This document shows, piece after piece, positions 9,769 to 23,730 of a stretch of DNA of 64,000 nucleotides. The DNA comes from Lycium barbarum (taxonomy: Eukaryota; Streptophyta; Magnoliopsida; Solanales; Solanaceae). Below the pieces are notes generated by a model. That model searched no databases, was not told the DNA's origin, and saw only the letters and a program-made list of their open reading frames with translations. Within the stretch, counting starts at the first letter, position 1, and each line of letters begins with the position of its first letter. Position numbers and translations under genes: made by a program. The stretch is from contig NC_083341.1 in assembly GCF_019175385.1 (NCBI RefSeq), forward strand, positions 63,397,800-63,461,799, written 5' to 3'.

Positions 9769-12700
9769 GTTCCTAACCAATTTGATGGTATTCTGAGTCA
9801 GGATGTATGATCAACAAAGCGTATACTTCCCAAATCGAGCGATCGTTGGAGAAATTTGATTAGAACTATCTGATTTGCCCATATTTAGGTGTAAACAAAG
9901 AAAACCAATGATATTTATTGTTTACTAAATGTTTCTAACCAATTTGATGGTATTCTGAGTCAGGATGTATGATCAACAAAGCGTATACTTCCCAAATCGA
10001 GCGATCGTTGGAGAAATTTGATGAGAACTATCTGATTTGCCCATATTTAGGTGTAAATAAAGAAAACCAATGATATTTATTGTTTACTAAATGTTTCTAA
10101 CCAATTTGATGGTATTCTGAGTCAGGATGTATGATCAACAAAGCCTAAACTTCCCAAATCGAGCGATCGTTGGTGTAATTTGATGAGAATCTACTTGATT
10201 CGCCCATATTTAGGTGTAAACAAAGAAAACCAATGATATTTATTGTTTACTAAATGTTTCTAACCAATTTGATGGTATTCTGAGTCAGGATGTATGATCA
10301 ACAAAGCGTATACTTCCCAAATCGAGCGATCGTTGTTGTAATTTGATGAGAACTACTTGATTCGCCCATATTTAGGTGTAAACAAAGAAAACCAATGATA
10401 TTTATTGTTTACTAAATGTTTCTAACCAATATGATGGTATTCTGAGTCAGGATGTATGATCAACAAAGCGTATACTTCCCAAACCGAGCGATCGTTGGAG
10501 AAATTTGATGAGAACTACTTGATTAGCCCATATTTAGGTGTAAACAAAGAAAACCAATGATATTTATTGTTTACTAAATGTTTCTAACCAATTTGATGGT
10601 ATTCTGAGTCAGGATGTATGATCAACAAAGCCTAAACTTCCCAAATCGAGCGATCGTTGGTGTAATTTGATGAGAACTACTTGATTCGCCCATATTTAGG
10701 TGTAAACAAAGAAAACCAATGATATTTATTTTTTACTAAATGTTTCTAACCAATTTGATGGTATTCTGAGTCAGGATGTATGATCAACAAAGCCTAAACT
10801 TCCCAAATCGAGCGATCGTTGGTGTAATTTGATGAGAACTACTTGATTCGCCCATATTTAGGTGTAAACAAAGAAAACCAATGATATTTATTGTTTACTA
10901 AATGTTTCTAACCAATTTGATGGTATTCTGAGTCAGGATGTATGATCAACAAAGCGTATACTTCCCAAATCGAGCGATCGTTGGAGTAATTTGATGAGAA
11001 CTATCTTGATTTCGCCCATATTTAGGTGTAAACAAAGAAAACCAATGATATTTATTGTTTACTAAATGTTTCTAACCAATTTGATGGTATTCTGAGTCAG
11101 GATGTATGATCAACAAAGCGTATACTTCCCAAATCGAGCGATCGTTGGAGAAATTTGATGAGAACTATCTGATTTGCCCATATTTAGGTGTAAACAAAGA
11201 AAACCAATGATATTTATTGTTTACTAAATGTTTCTAACCAATTTGATGGTATTCTGAGTCAGGATGTATGATCAACAAAGCCTAAACTTCCCAAATCGAG
11301 CGATCGTTGGTGTAATTTGATGAGAACTACTTGATTCGCCCATATTTAGGTGTAAACAAAGAAAACCAATGATATTTATTGTTTACTAAATGTTTCTAAC
11401 CAATTTGATGGTATTCTGAGTCAGGATGTATGATCAACAAAGCGTATACTTCCCAAATCGAGCGATCGTTGGTGTAATTTGATGAGAACTACTTGATTCG
11501 CCCATATTTAGGTGTAAACAAAGAAAACCAATGATATTTATTGTTTACTAAATGTTCCTAACCAATTTGATGGTATTCTGAGTCAGGATGTATGATCAAC
11601 AAAGCGTATACTTCCCAAATCGAGCGATCGTTGGAGTAAATTTGATGAGAACTATCTGATTCGCCCATATTTAGGTGTAAACAAAGAAAACCAATGATAT
11701 TTATTGTTTACTAAATGTTTCTAACCAATTTGATGGTATTCTGAGTCAGGATGTATGATCAACAAAGCGTATACTTCCCAAATCGAGCGATCGTTGGAGA
11801 AATTTGATGAGAACTATCTGATTTGCCCATATTTAGGTGTAAACAAAGAAAACCAATGATATTTATTGTTTACTAAATGTTTCTAACCAATTTGATGGTA
11901 TTCTGAGTCAGGATGTATGATCAACAAAGCGTATACTTCCCAAATCGAGCGATCGTTGGAGAAATTTGATGAGAACTATCTGATTTGCCCATATTTAGGT
12001 GTAAACAAAGAAAACCAATGATATTTATTGTTTACTAAATGTTTCTAACCAATTTGATGGTATTCTGAGTCAGGATGTATGATCAACAAAGCGTATACTT
12101 CCCAAATCGAGCGATCGTTGGAGTAAATTTGATGAGAACTACTTGATTAGCCCATATTTAGGTGTAAACAAAGAAAACCAATGATATTTATTGTTTACTA
12201 AATGTTTCTAACCAATTTGATGGTATTCTGAGTCAGGATGTATGATCAACAAAGCCTAAACTTCCCAAATCGAGCGATCGTTGGTGTAATTTGATGAGAA
12301 CTACTTGATTCGCCCATATTTAGGTGTAAACAAAGAAAACCAATGATATTTATTGTTTACTAAATGTTTCTAACCAATTTGATGGTATTCTGAGTCAGGA
12401 TGTATGATCAACAAAGCGTATACTTCCCAAATCGAGCGATCGTTGGAGAAATTTGATGAGAACTATCTGATTTGCCCATATTTAGGTGTAAACAAAGAAA
12501 ACCAATGATATTTATTGTTTACTAAATGTTTCTAACCAATTTGATGGTATTCTGAGTCAGGATGTATGATCAACAAAGCGTATACTTCCCAAATCGAGCG
12601 ATCGTTGGAGAAATTTGATGAGAACTATCTGATTTGCCCATATTTAGGTGTAAACAAAGAAAACCAATGATATTTATTGTTTACTAAATGTTTCTAACCA

Positions 12701-15700
12701 ATTTGATGGTATTCTGAGTCAGGATGTATGATCAACAAAGCCTAAACTTCCCAAATCGAGCGATCGTTGGTGTAATTTGATGAGATCTACTTGATTCGCC
12801 CATATTTAGGTGTAAACAAAGAAAACCAATGATATTTATTGTTTACTAAATGTTCCTAACCAATTTGATGGTATTCTGAGTCAGGATGTATGATCAACAA
12901 AGCGTATACTTCCCAAATCGAGCGATCGTTGGAGAAATTTGATGAGAACTATCTGATTTGCCCATATTTAGGTGTAAACAAAGAAACCTAATGATATTTA
13001 TTGTTTACTAAATGTTTCTAACCAATATGATGGTATTCTGAGTCAGGATGTATGATCAACAAAGCGTATACTTCCCAAACCGAGCGATCGTTGGTGTAAT
13101 TTGATGAGAACTACTTGATTCGCCCATATTTAGGTGTAAACAAAGAAAACCAATGATATTTATTGTTTACTAAATGTTTCCTAACCAATTTGATGGTATT
13201 CTGAGTCAGGATGTATGATCAACAAAGCGTATACTTCCCAAATCGAGCGATCGTTGGAGAAATTTGATGAGAACTATCTGATTTGCCCATATTTAGGTGT
13301 AAACAAAGAAAACCAATGATATTTATTGTTTACTAAATGTTTCTAACCAATTTGATGGTATTCTGAGTCAGGATGTATGATCAACAAAGCGTATACTTCC
13401 CAAATCGAGCGATCGTTGGAGAAATTTGATGAGAACTATCTGATTTGCCCATATTTAGGTGTAAACAAAGAAAACCAATGATATTTATTGTTTACTAAAT
13501 GTTTCTAACCAATTTGATGGTATTCTGAGTCAGGATGTATGATCAACAAAGCGTATACTTCCCAAATCGAGCGATCGTTGGAGAAATTTGATGAGAACTA
13601 TCTGATTTGCCCATATTTAGGTGTAAACAAAGAAAACCAATGATATTTATTGTTTACTAAATGTTTCTAACCAATTTGATGGTATTCTGAGTCAGGATGT
13701 ATGATCAACAAAGCGTATACTTCCCAAATCGAGCGATCGTTGGAGTAAATTTGATGAGAACTACTTGATTAGCCCATATTTAGGTGTAAACAAAGAAAAC
13801 CAATGATATTTATTGTTTACTAAATGTTTCTAACCAATTTGATGGTATTCTGAGTCAGGATGTATGATCAACAAAGCGTATAACTTCCCAAATCGAGCGA
13901 TCGTTGGTAGTAATTTGATGAGAACTACTGATTCGCCCATATTTAGGTGTAAACAAAGAAAACCAATGATATTTATTGTTTACTAAATGTTTCTAACCAA
14001 TTTGATGGTATTCTGAGTCAGGATGTATGATCAACAAAGCGTATACTTCCCAAATCGAGCGATCGTTGGAGAAATTTGATGAGAACTATCTGATTTGCCC
14101 ATATTTAGGTGTAAACAAAGAAAACCAATGATATTTATTGTTTACTAAATGTTTCTAACCAATTTGATGGTATTCTGAGTCAGGATGTATGATCAACAAA
14201 GCGTATACTTCCCAAATCGAGCGATCGTTGGAGAAATTTGATGAGAACTATCTGATTTGCCCATATTTAGGTGTAAACAAAGAAAACCAATGATATTTAT
14301 TGTTTACTAAATGTTTCTAACCAATTTGATGGTATTCTGAGTCAGGATGTATGATCAACAAAGCGTATACTTCCCAAATCGAGCGATCGTTGGAGTAAAT
14401 TTGATGAGAACTACTTGATTCGCCCATATTTAGGTGTAAACAAAGAAAACCAATGATATTTATTGTTTACTAAATGTTCCTAACCAATTTGATGGTATTC
14501 TGAGTCAGGATGTATGATCAACAAAGCGTATACTTCCCAAATCGAGCGATCGTTGGAGAAATTTGATGAGAACTATCTTGATTTGCCCATATTTAGGTGT
14601 AAACAAAGAAAACCAATGATATTTATTGTTTACTAAATGTTTCTAACCAATTTGATGGTATTCTGAGTCAGGATGTATGATCAACAAAGCGTATACTTCC
14701 CAAATCGAGCGATCGTTGGTGTAATTTGATGAGAACTACTTGATTCGCCCATATTTAGGTGTAAACAAAGAAAACCAATGATATTTATTGTTTACTAAAT
14801 GTTTCTAACCAATTTGATGGTATTCTGAGTCAGGATGTATGATCAACAAAGCGTATACTTCCCAAATCGAGCGATCGTTGGAGTAAATTTGATGAGAACT
14901 ACTTGATTCGCCCATATTTAGGTGTAAACAAAGAAAACCAATGATATTTATTGTTTACTAAATGTTCCTAACCAATTTGATGGTATTCTGAGTCAGGATG
15001 TATGATCAACAAAGCGTATACTTCCCAAATCGAGCGATCGTTGGTGTAATTTGATGAGAACTACTTGATTCGCCCATATTTAGGTGTAAACAAAGAAAAC
15101 CAATGATATTTATTGTTTACTAAATGTTCCTAACCAATTTGATGGTATTCTGAGTCAGGATGTATGATCAACAAAGCGTATACTTCCCAAATCGAGCGAT
15201 CGTTGGAGAAATTTGATGAGAACTATCTGATTTGCCCATATTTAGGTGTAAACAAAGAAAACCAATGATATTTATTGTTTACTAAATGTTTCTAACCAAT
15301 TTGATGGTATTCTGAGTCAGGATGTATGATCAACAAAGCGTATACTTCCCAAATCGAGCGATCGTTGGAGAAATTTGATGAGAACTATCTGATTTGCCCA
15401 TATTTAGGTGTAAACAAAGAAAACCAATGATATTTATTGTTTACTAAATGTTTCTAACCAATTTGATGGTATTCTGAGTCAGGATGTATGATCAACAAAG
15501 CCTAAACTTCCCAAATCGAGCGATCGTTGGTGTAATTTGATGAGAACTACTTGATTCGCCCATATTTAGGTGTAAACAAAGAAAACCAATGATATTTATT
15601 GTTTACTAAATGTTCCTAACCAATTTGATGGTATTCTGAGTCAGGATGTATGATCAACAAAGCGTATACTTCCCAAATCGAGCGATCGTTGGAGAAATTT

Positions 15701-18700
15701 GATGAGAACTATCTGATTTGCCCATATTTAGGTGTAAACAAAGAAACCTAATGATATTTATTGTTTACTAAATGTTTCTAACCAATTTGATGGTATTCTG
15801 AGTCAGGATGTATGATCAACAAAGCGTATACTTCCCAAATCGAGCGATCGTTGGAGAAATTTGATGAGAACTACTTGATTAGCCCATATTTAGGTGTAAA
15901 CAAAGAAAACCAATGATATTTATTGTTTACTAAATGTTTCTAACCAATTTGATGGTATTCTGAGTCAGGATGTATGATCAACAAAGCCTAAACTTCCCAA
16001 ATCGAGCGATCGTTGGTGTAATTTGATGAGAACTACTTGATTCGCCCATATTTAGGTGTAAACAAAGAAAACCAATGATATTTATTGTTTACTAAATGTT
16101 TCTAACCAATTTGATGGTATTCTGAGTCAGGATGTATGATCAACAAAGCGTATACTTCCCAAATCGAGCGATCGTTGGAGAAATTTGATGAGAACTACTT
16201 GATTCGCCCATATTTAGGTGTAAACAAAGAAAACCAATGATATTTATTGTTTACTAAATGTTTCTAACCAATTTGATGGTATTCTGAGTCAGGATGTATG
16301 ATCAACAAAGCGTATACTTCCCAAATCGAGCGATCGTTGGAGAAATTTGATGAGAACTATCTGATTTGCCCATATTTAGGTGTAAACAAAGAAAACCAAT
16401 GATATTTATTGTTTACTAAATGTTTCTAACCAATTTGATGGTATTCTGAGTCAGGATGTATGATCAACAAAGCCTAAACTTCCCAAATCGAGCGATCGTT
16501 GGTGTAATTTGATGAGAACTATCTGATTTGCCCATATTTAGGTGTAAACAAAGAAAACCAATGATATTTATTGTTTACTAAATGTTTCTAACCAATTTGA
16601 TGGTATTCTGAGTCAGGATGTATGATCAACAAAGCGTATACTTCCCAAATCGAGCGATCGTTGGTGTAATTTGATGAGAACTATCTGATTTGCCCATATT
16701 TAGGTGTAAACAAAGAAAACCAATGATATTTATTGTTTACTAAATGTTTCTAACCAATTTGATGGTATTCTGAGTCAGGATGTATGATCAACAAAGCGTA
16801 TACTTCCCAAATCGAGCGATCGTTGGAGAAATTTGATGAGAACTATCTGATTTGCCCATATTTAGGTGTAAACAAAGAAAACCAATGATATTTATTGTTT
16901 ACTAAATGTTTCTAACCAATTTGATGGTATTCTGAGTCAGGATGTATGATCAACAAAGCGTATACTTCCCAAATCGAGCGATCGTTGGAGAAATTTGATG
17001 AGAACTATCTGATTTGCCCATATTTAGGTGTAAACAAAGAAAACCAATGATATTTATTGTTTACTAAATGTTTCTAACCAATTTGATGGTATTCTGAGTC
17101 AGGATGTATGATCAACAAAGCGTATACTTCCCAAATCGAGCGATCGTTGGTGTAATTTGATGAGAACTACTTGATTCGCCCATATTTAGGTGTAAACAAA
17201 GAAAACCAATGATATTTATTGTTTACTAAATGTTTCTAACCAATTTGATGGTATTCTGAGTCAGGATGTATGATCAACAAAGCGTATACTTCCCAAATCG
17301 AGCGATCGTTGGTGTAATTTGATGAGAACTACTTGATTCGCCCATATTTAGGTGTAAACAAAGAAAACCAATGATATTTATTGTTTACTAAATGTTTCTA
17401 ACCAATTTGATGGTATTCTGAGTCAGGATGTATGATCAACAAAGCGTATACTTCCCAAATCGAGCGATCGTTGGAGAAATTTGATGAGAACTATCTGATT
17501 TGCCCATATTTAGGTGTAAACAAAGAAAACCAATGATATTTATTGTTTACTAAATGTTTCTAACCAATTTGATGGTATTCTGAGTCAGGATGTATGATCA
17601 ACAAAGCGTATACTTCCCAAACCGAGCGATCGTTGGAGAAATTTGATGAGAACTACTTGATTAGCCCATATTTAGGTGTAAACAAAGAAAACCAATGATA
17701 TTTATTGTTTACTAAATGTTTCTAACCAATTTGATGGTATTCTGAGTCAGGATGTATGATCAACAAAGCGTATACTTCCCAAATCGAGCGATCGTTGGTG
17801 TAATTTGATGAGAACTACTTGATTCGCCCATATTTAGGTGTAAACAAAGAAAACCAATGATATTTATTGTTTACTAAATGTTTCTAACCAATTTGATGGT
17901 ATTCTGAGTCAGGATGTATGATCAACAAAGCGTATACTTCCCAAATCGAGCGATCGTTGGTGTAATTTGATGAGAACTACTTGATTCGCCCATATTTAGG
18001 TGTAAACAAAGAAAACCAATGATATTTATTGTTTACTAAATGTTTCTAACCAATTTGATGGTATTCTGAGTCAGGATGTATGATCAACAAAGCGTATACT
18101 TCCCAAATCGAGCGATCGTTGGAGAAATTTGATGAGAACTATCTGATTTGCCCATATTTAGGTGTAAACAAAGAAAACCAATGATATTTATTGTTTACTA
18201 AATGTTTCTAACCAATTTGATGGTATTCTGAGTCAGGATGTATGATCAACAAAGCGTATACTTCCCAAATCGAGCGATCGTTGGTGTAATTTGATGAGAA
18301 CTATCTGATTTGCCCATATTTAGGTGTAAACAAAGAAAACCAATGATATTTATTGTTTACTAAATGTTTCTAACCAATTTGATGGTATTCTGAGTCAGGA
18401 TGTATGATCAACAAAGCGTATACTTCCCAAATCGAGCGATCGTTGGAGTAAATTTGATGAGAACTACTTGATTCGCCCATATTTAGGTGTAAACAAAGAA
18501 AACCAATGATATTTATTGTTTACTAAATGTTTCTAACCAATTTGATGGTATTCTGAGTCAGGATGTATGATCAACAAAGCGTATACTTCCCAAATCGAGC
18601 GATCGTTGGAGAAATTTGATGAGAACTACTTGATTCGCCCATATTTAGGTGTAAACAAAGAAAACCAATGATATTTATTGTTTACTAAATGTTTCTAACC

Positions 18701-21700
18701 AATTTGATGGTATTCTGAGTCAGGATGTATGATCAACAAAGCCGTAAACTTCCCAAATCGAGCGATCGTTGGTGTAATTTGATGAGAACTACTTGATTCG
18801 CCCATATTTAGGTGTAAACAAAGAAAACCAATGATATTTATTGTTTACTAAATGTTCCTAACCAATTTGATGGTATTCTGAGTCAGGATGTATGATCAAC
18901 AAAGCGTATACTTCCCAAATCGAGCGATCGTTGGAGAAATTTGATGAGAACTATCTGATTTGCCCATATTTAGGTGTAAACAAAGAAAACCAATGATATT
19001 TATTGTTTACTAAATGTTTCTAACCAATTTGATGGTATTCTGAGTCAGGATGTATGATCAACAAAGCGTATACTTCCCAAATCGAGCGATCGTTGGAGAA
19101 ATTTGATGAGAACTATCTGATTTGCCCATATTTAGGTGTAAACAAAGAAAACCAATGATATTTATTGTTTACTAAATGTTTCTAACCAATTTGATGGTAT
19201 TCTGAGTCAGGATGTATGATCAACAAAGCCTAAACTTCCCAAATCGAGCGATCGTTGGTGTAATTTGATGAGAACTACTTGATTCGCCCATATTTAGGTG
19301 TAAACAAAGAAAACCAATGATATTTATTGTTTACTAAATGTTCCTAACCAATTTGATGGTATTCTGAGTCAGGATGTATGATCAACAAAGCGTATACTTC
19401 CCAAATCGAGCGATCGTTGGAGAAATTTGATGAGAACTATCTGATTTGCCCATATTTAGGTGTAAACAAAGAAAACCAATGATATTTATTGTTTACTAAA
19501 TGTTTCTAACCAATATGATGGTATTCTGAGTCAGGATGTATGATCAACAAAGCGTATACTTCCCAAACCGAGCGATCGTTGGAGAAATTTGATGAGAACT
19601 ACTTGATTCGCCCATATTTAGGTGTAAACAAAGAAAACCAATGATATTTATTGTTTACTAAATGTTTCTAACCAATTTGATGGTATTCTGAGTCAGGATG
19701 TATGATCAACAAAGCCTAAACTTCCCAAATCGAGCGATCGTTGGTGTAATTTGATGAGAACTACTTGATTCGCCCATATTTAGGTGTAAACAAAGAAAAC
19801 CAATGATATTTATTGTTTACTAAATGTTTCTAACCAATTTGATGGTATTCTGAGTCAGGATGTATGATCAACAAAGCGTAAACTTCCCAAATCGAGCGAT
19901 CGTTGGTGTAATTTGATGAGAACTACTTGATTCGCCCATATTTAGGTGTAAACAAAGAAAACCAATGATATTTATTGTTTACTAAATGTTTCTAACCAAT
20001 TTGATGGTATTCTGAGTCAGGATGTATGATCAACAAAGCGTATACTTCCCAAATCGAGCGATCGTTGGAGAAATTTGATGAGAACTATCTTGATTTCGCC
20101 CATATTTAGGTGTAAACAAAGAAAACCAATGATATTTATTGTTTACTAAATGTTTCTAACCAATTTGATGGTATTCTGAGTCAGGATGTATGATCAACAA
20201 AGCGTATACTTCCCAAATCGAGCGATCGTTGGAGAAATTTGATGAGAACTATCTGATTTGCCCATATTTAGGTGTAAACAAAGAAAACCAATGATATTTA
20301 TTGTTTACTAAATGTTTCTAACCAATTTGATGGTATTCTGAGTCAGGATGTATGATCAACAAAGCCGTAATACTTCCCAAATCGAGCGATCGTTGGTGTA
20401 ATTTGATGAGAACTACTTGATTCGCCCATATTTAGGTGTAAACAAAGAAAACCAATGATATTTATTGTTTACTAAATGTTCCTAACCAATTTGATGGTAT
20501 TCTGAGTCAGGATGTATGATCAACAAAGCGTATACTTCCCAAATCGAGCGATCGTTGGAGAAATTTGATGAGAACTATCTGATTTGCCCATATTTAGGTG
20601 TAAACAAAGAAAACCAATGATATTTATTGTTTACTAAATGTTTCTAACCAATTTGATGGTATTCTGAGTCAGGATGTATGATCAACAAAGCGTATACTTC
20701 CCAAATCGAGCGATCGTTGGAGAAATTTGATGAGAACTATCTTGATTTGCCCATATTTAGGTGTAAACAAAGAAAACCAATGATATTTATTGTTTACTAA
20801 ATGTTTCTAACCAATTTGATGGTATTCTGAGTCAGGATGTATGATCAACAAAGCGTATAACTTCCCAAATCGAGCGATCGTTGGTGTAATTTGATGAGAA
20901 CTACTTGATTCGCCCATATTTAGGTGTAAACAAAGAAAACCAATGATATTTATTGTTTACTAAATGTTTCCTAACCAATTTGATGGTATTCTGAGTCAGG
21001 ATGTATGATCAACAAAGCGTATACTTCCCAAATCGAGCGATCGTTGGTGTAATTTGATGAGAACTACTTGATTCGCCCATATTTAGGTGTAAACAAAGAA
21101 AACCAATGATATTTATTGTTTACTAAATGTTTCTAACCAATTTGATGGTATTCTGAGTCAGGATGTATGATCAACAAAGCGTATACTTCCCAAATCGAGC
21201 GATCGTTGGAGAAATTTGATGAGAACTATCTGATTTGCCCATATTTAGGTGTAAACAAAGAAAACCAATGATATTTATTGTTTACTAAATGTTTCTAACC
21301 AATTTGATGGTATTCTGAGTCAGGATGTATGATCAACAAAGCGTATACTTCCCAAATCGAGCGATCGTTGGTGTAATTTGATGAGAACTACTTGATTCGC
21401 CCATATTTAGGTGTAAACAAAGAAAACCAATGATATTTATTGTTTACTAAATGTTTCTAACCAATTTGATGGTATTCTGAGTCAGGATGTATGATCAACA
21501 AAGCGTATACTTCCCAAATCGAGCGATCGTTGGAGAAATTTGATGAGAACTACTTGATTAGCCCATATTTAGGTGTAAACAAAGAAAACCAATGATATTT
21601 ATTGTTTACTAAATGTTTCTAACCAATTTGATGGTATTCTGAGTCAGGATGTATGATCAACAAAGCGTATACTTCCCAAATCGAGCGATCGTTGGTGTAA

Positions 21701-23406
21701 TTTGATGAGAACTACTTGATTCGCCCATATTTAGGTGTAAACAAAGAAAACCAATGATATTTATTGTTTACTAAATGTTTCTAACCAATTTGATGGTATT
21801 CTGAGTCAGGATGTATGATCAACAAAGCGTATACTTCCCAAATCGAGCGATCGTTGGAGTAAATTTGATGAGAACTATCTTGATTTGCCCATATTTAGGT
21901 GTAAACAAAGAAAACCAATGATATTTATTGTTTACTAAATGTTTCTAACCAATTTGATGGTATTCTGAGTCAGGATGTATGATCAACAAAGCGTATACTT
22001 CCCAAATCGAGCGATCGTTGGAGTAAATTTGATGAGAACTATCTGATTTGCCCATATTTAGGTGTAAACAAAGAAAACCAATGATATTTATTGTTTACTA
22101 AATGTTTCTAACCAATTTGATGGTATTCTGAGTCAGGATGTATGATCAACAAAGCGTATACTTCCCAAATCGAGCGATCGTTGGAGAAATTTGATGAGAA
22201 CTATCTTGATTTGCCCATATTTAGGTGTAAACAAAGAAAACCAATGATATTTATTGTTTACTAAATGTTTCTAACCAATTTGATGGTATTCTGAGTCAGG
22301 ATGTATGATCAACAAAGCGTATACTTCCCAAATCGAGCGATCGTTGGAGAAATTTGATGAGAACTACTTGATTTGCCCATATTTAGGTGTAAACAAAGAA
22401 AACCAATGATATTTATTGTTTACTAAATGTTTCTAACCAATTTGATGGTATTCTGAGTCAGGATGTATGATCAACAAAGCGTAAACTTCCCAAATCGAGC
22501 GATCGTTGGTGTAATTTGATGAGATCTACTTGATTCGCCCATATTTAGGTGTAAACAAAGAAAACCAATGATATTTATTGTTTACTAAATGTTCCTAACC
22601 AATTTGATGGTATTCTGAGTCAGGATGTATGATCAACAAAGCGTATACTTCCCAAATCGAGCGATCGTTGGAGAAATTTGATGAGAACTATCTGATTTGC
22701 CCATATTTAGGTGTAAACAAAGAAAACCAATGATATTTATTGTTTACTAAATGTTTCTAACCAATTTGATGGTATTCTGAGTCAGGATGTATGATCAACA
22801 AAGCGTATACTTCCCAAATCGAGCGATCGTTGGAGAAATTTGATGAGAACTATCTGATTTGCCCATATTTAGGTGTAAACAAAGAAAACCAATGATATTT
22901 ATTGTTTACTAAATGTTTCTAACCAATTTGATGGTATTCTGAGTCAGGATGTATGATCAACAAAGCGTATAACTTCCCAAATCGAGCGATCGTTGGTGTA
23001 ATTTGATGAGAACTACTTGATTCGCCCATATTTAGGTGTAAACAAAGAAAACCAATGATATTTATTGTTTACTAAATGTTCCTAACCAATTTGATGGTAT
23101 TCTGAGTCAGGATGTATGATCAACAAAGCGTATACTTCCCAAATCGAGCGATCGTTGGAGAAATTTGATGAGAACTATCTGATTTGCCCATATTTAGGTG
23201 TAAACAAAGAAAACCAATGATATTTATTGTTTACTAAATGTTTCTAACCAATATGATGGTATTCTGAGTCAGGATGTATGATCAACAAAGCGTATACTTC
23301 CCAAATCGAGCGATCGTTGGTGTAATTTGATGAGAACTACTTGATTCGCCCATATTTAGGTGTAAACAAAGAAAACCAATGATATTTATTGTTTACTAAA
23401 TGTTTC

Positions 23407-23730
23407 TAACCAATTTGATGGTATTCTGAGTCAGGATGTATGATCAACAAAGCGTAAACTTCCCAAATCGAGCGATCGTTGGTGTAATTTGATGAGAACT
23501 ACTTGATTCTCCCATAATTAGGTGTAAACAAAGAAAACCAATGATATTTATTGTTTACTATATGCTCCTAACCAATTTGATGGTATTCTGAGTCAGGATG
23601 TATGATCAACGAAGTGTATACTACCCAAATCGAGCGATCGTTGGTGTAATTTGATGAGAACTACTTTATTCGCCCATATTTAGGTGTAAACAAAGAAAAC
23701 CAATGATATTTATTGTTTACTAAATGTTCC
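23407..23730. repeat. Terminal satellite monomers matching monomers 13-14 of the left unit
   Basis: These two monomers carry rare markers (CTCCCATAATT, TATATGCTCC, ACGAAGTGTATACTACCC, CTTTATTCG) otherwise seen only in the first 2.3 kb of the array. The last monomer is identical to 9607-9768 and ends with GTTCC against the LTR. Confidence 0.8.
23726..23730. other. Target-site duplication, left side (GTTCC)
   Basis: GTTCC immediately precedes the 5' LTR of copy 2. The right-hand partner expected after the copy-2 3' LTR is hidden in the N gap; the same bases are found after copy 1 instead. Confidence 0.7.

Larger units (their letters stand above)
7501..23730. repeat. 162-bp tandem satellite array, about 100 monomers
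   Basis: Monomer starts (G-T-T-Y-C-T-A-A-C-C) recur at 7501, 7663, 7825, 7987 and so on: every 162 bases with rare 1-2 base shifts, filling 16,230 bp. The monomer is AT-rich with a constant core around CGAGCGATCG. Main variants are type A (GCGTATAC, GGAGAAATTT, CTATCTGATTTGCC), type B (GCCTAAAC, GGTGTAATTT, CTACTTGATTCGCC) and type C (CCGAGCG core, TTAGCCC). No open reading frame of note is present. The length suits a nucleosome-phased, possibly centromeric or pericentromeric plant satellite, but position on a chromosome cannot be told from sequence alone. Confidence 0.97.

Noticed and set aside
7501..23730. CRISPR-like regular array
   Set aside because: The 162-bp units are contiguous with no unique spacers, and the context is plant retrotransposons. 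It is a satellite.
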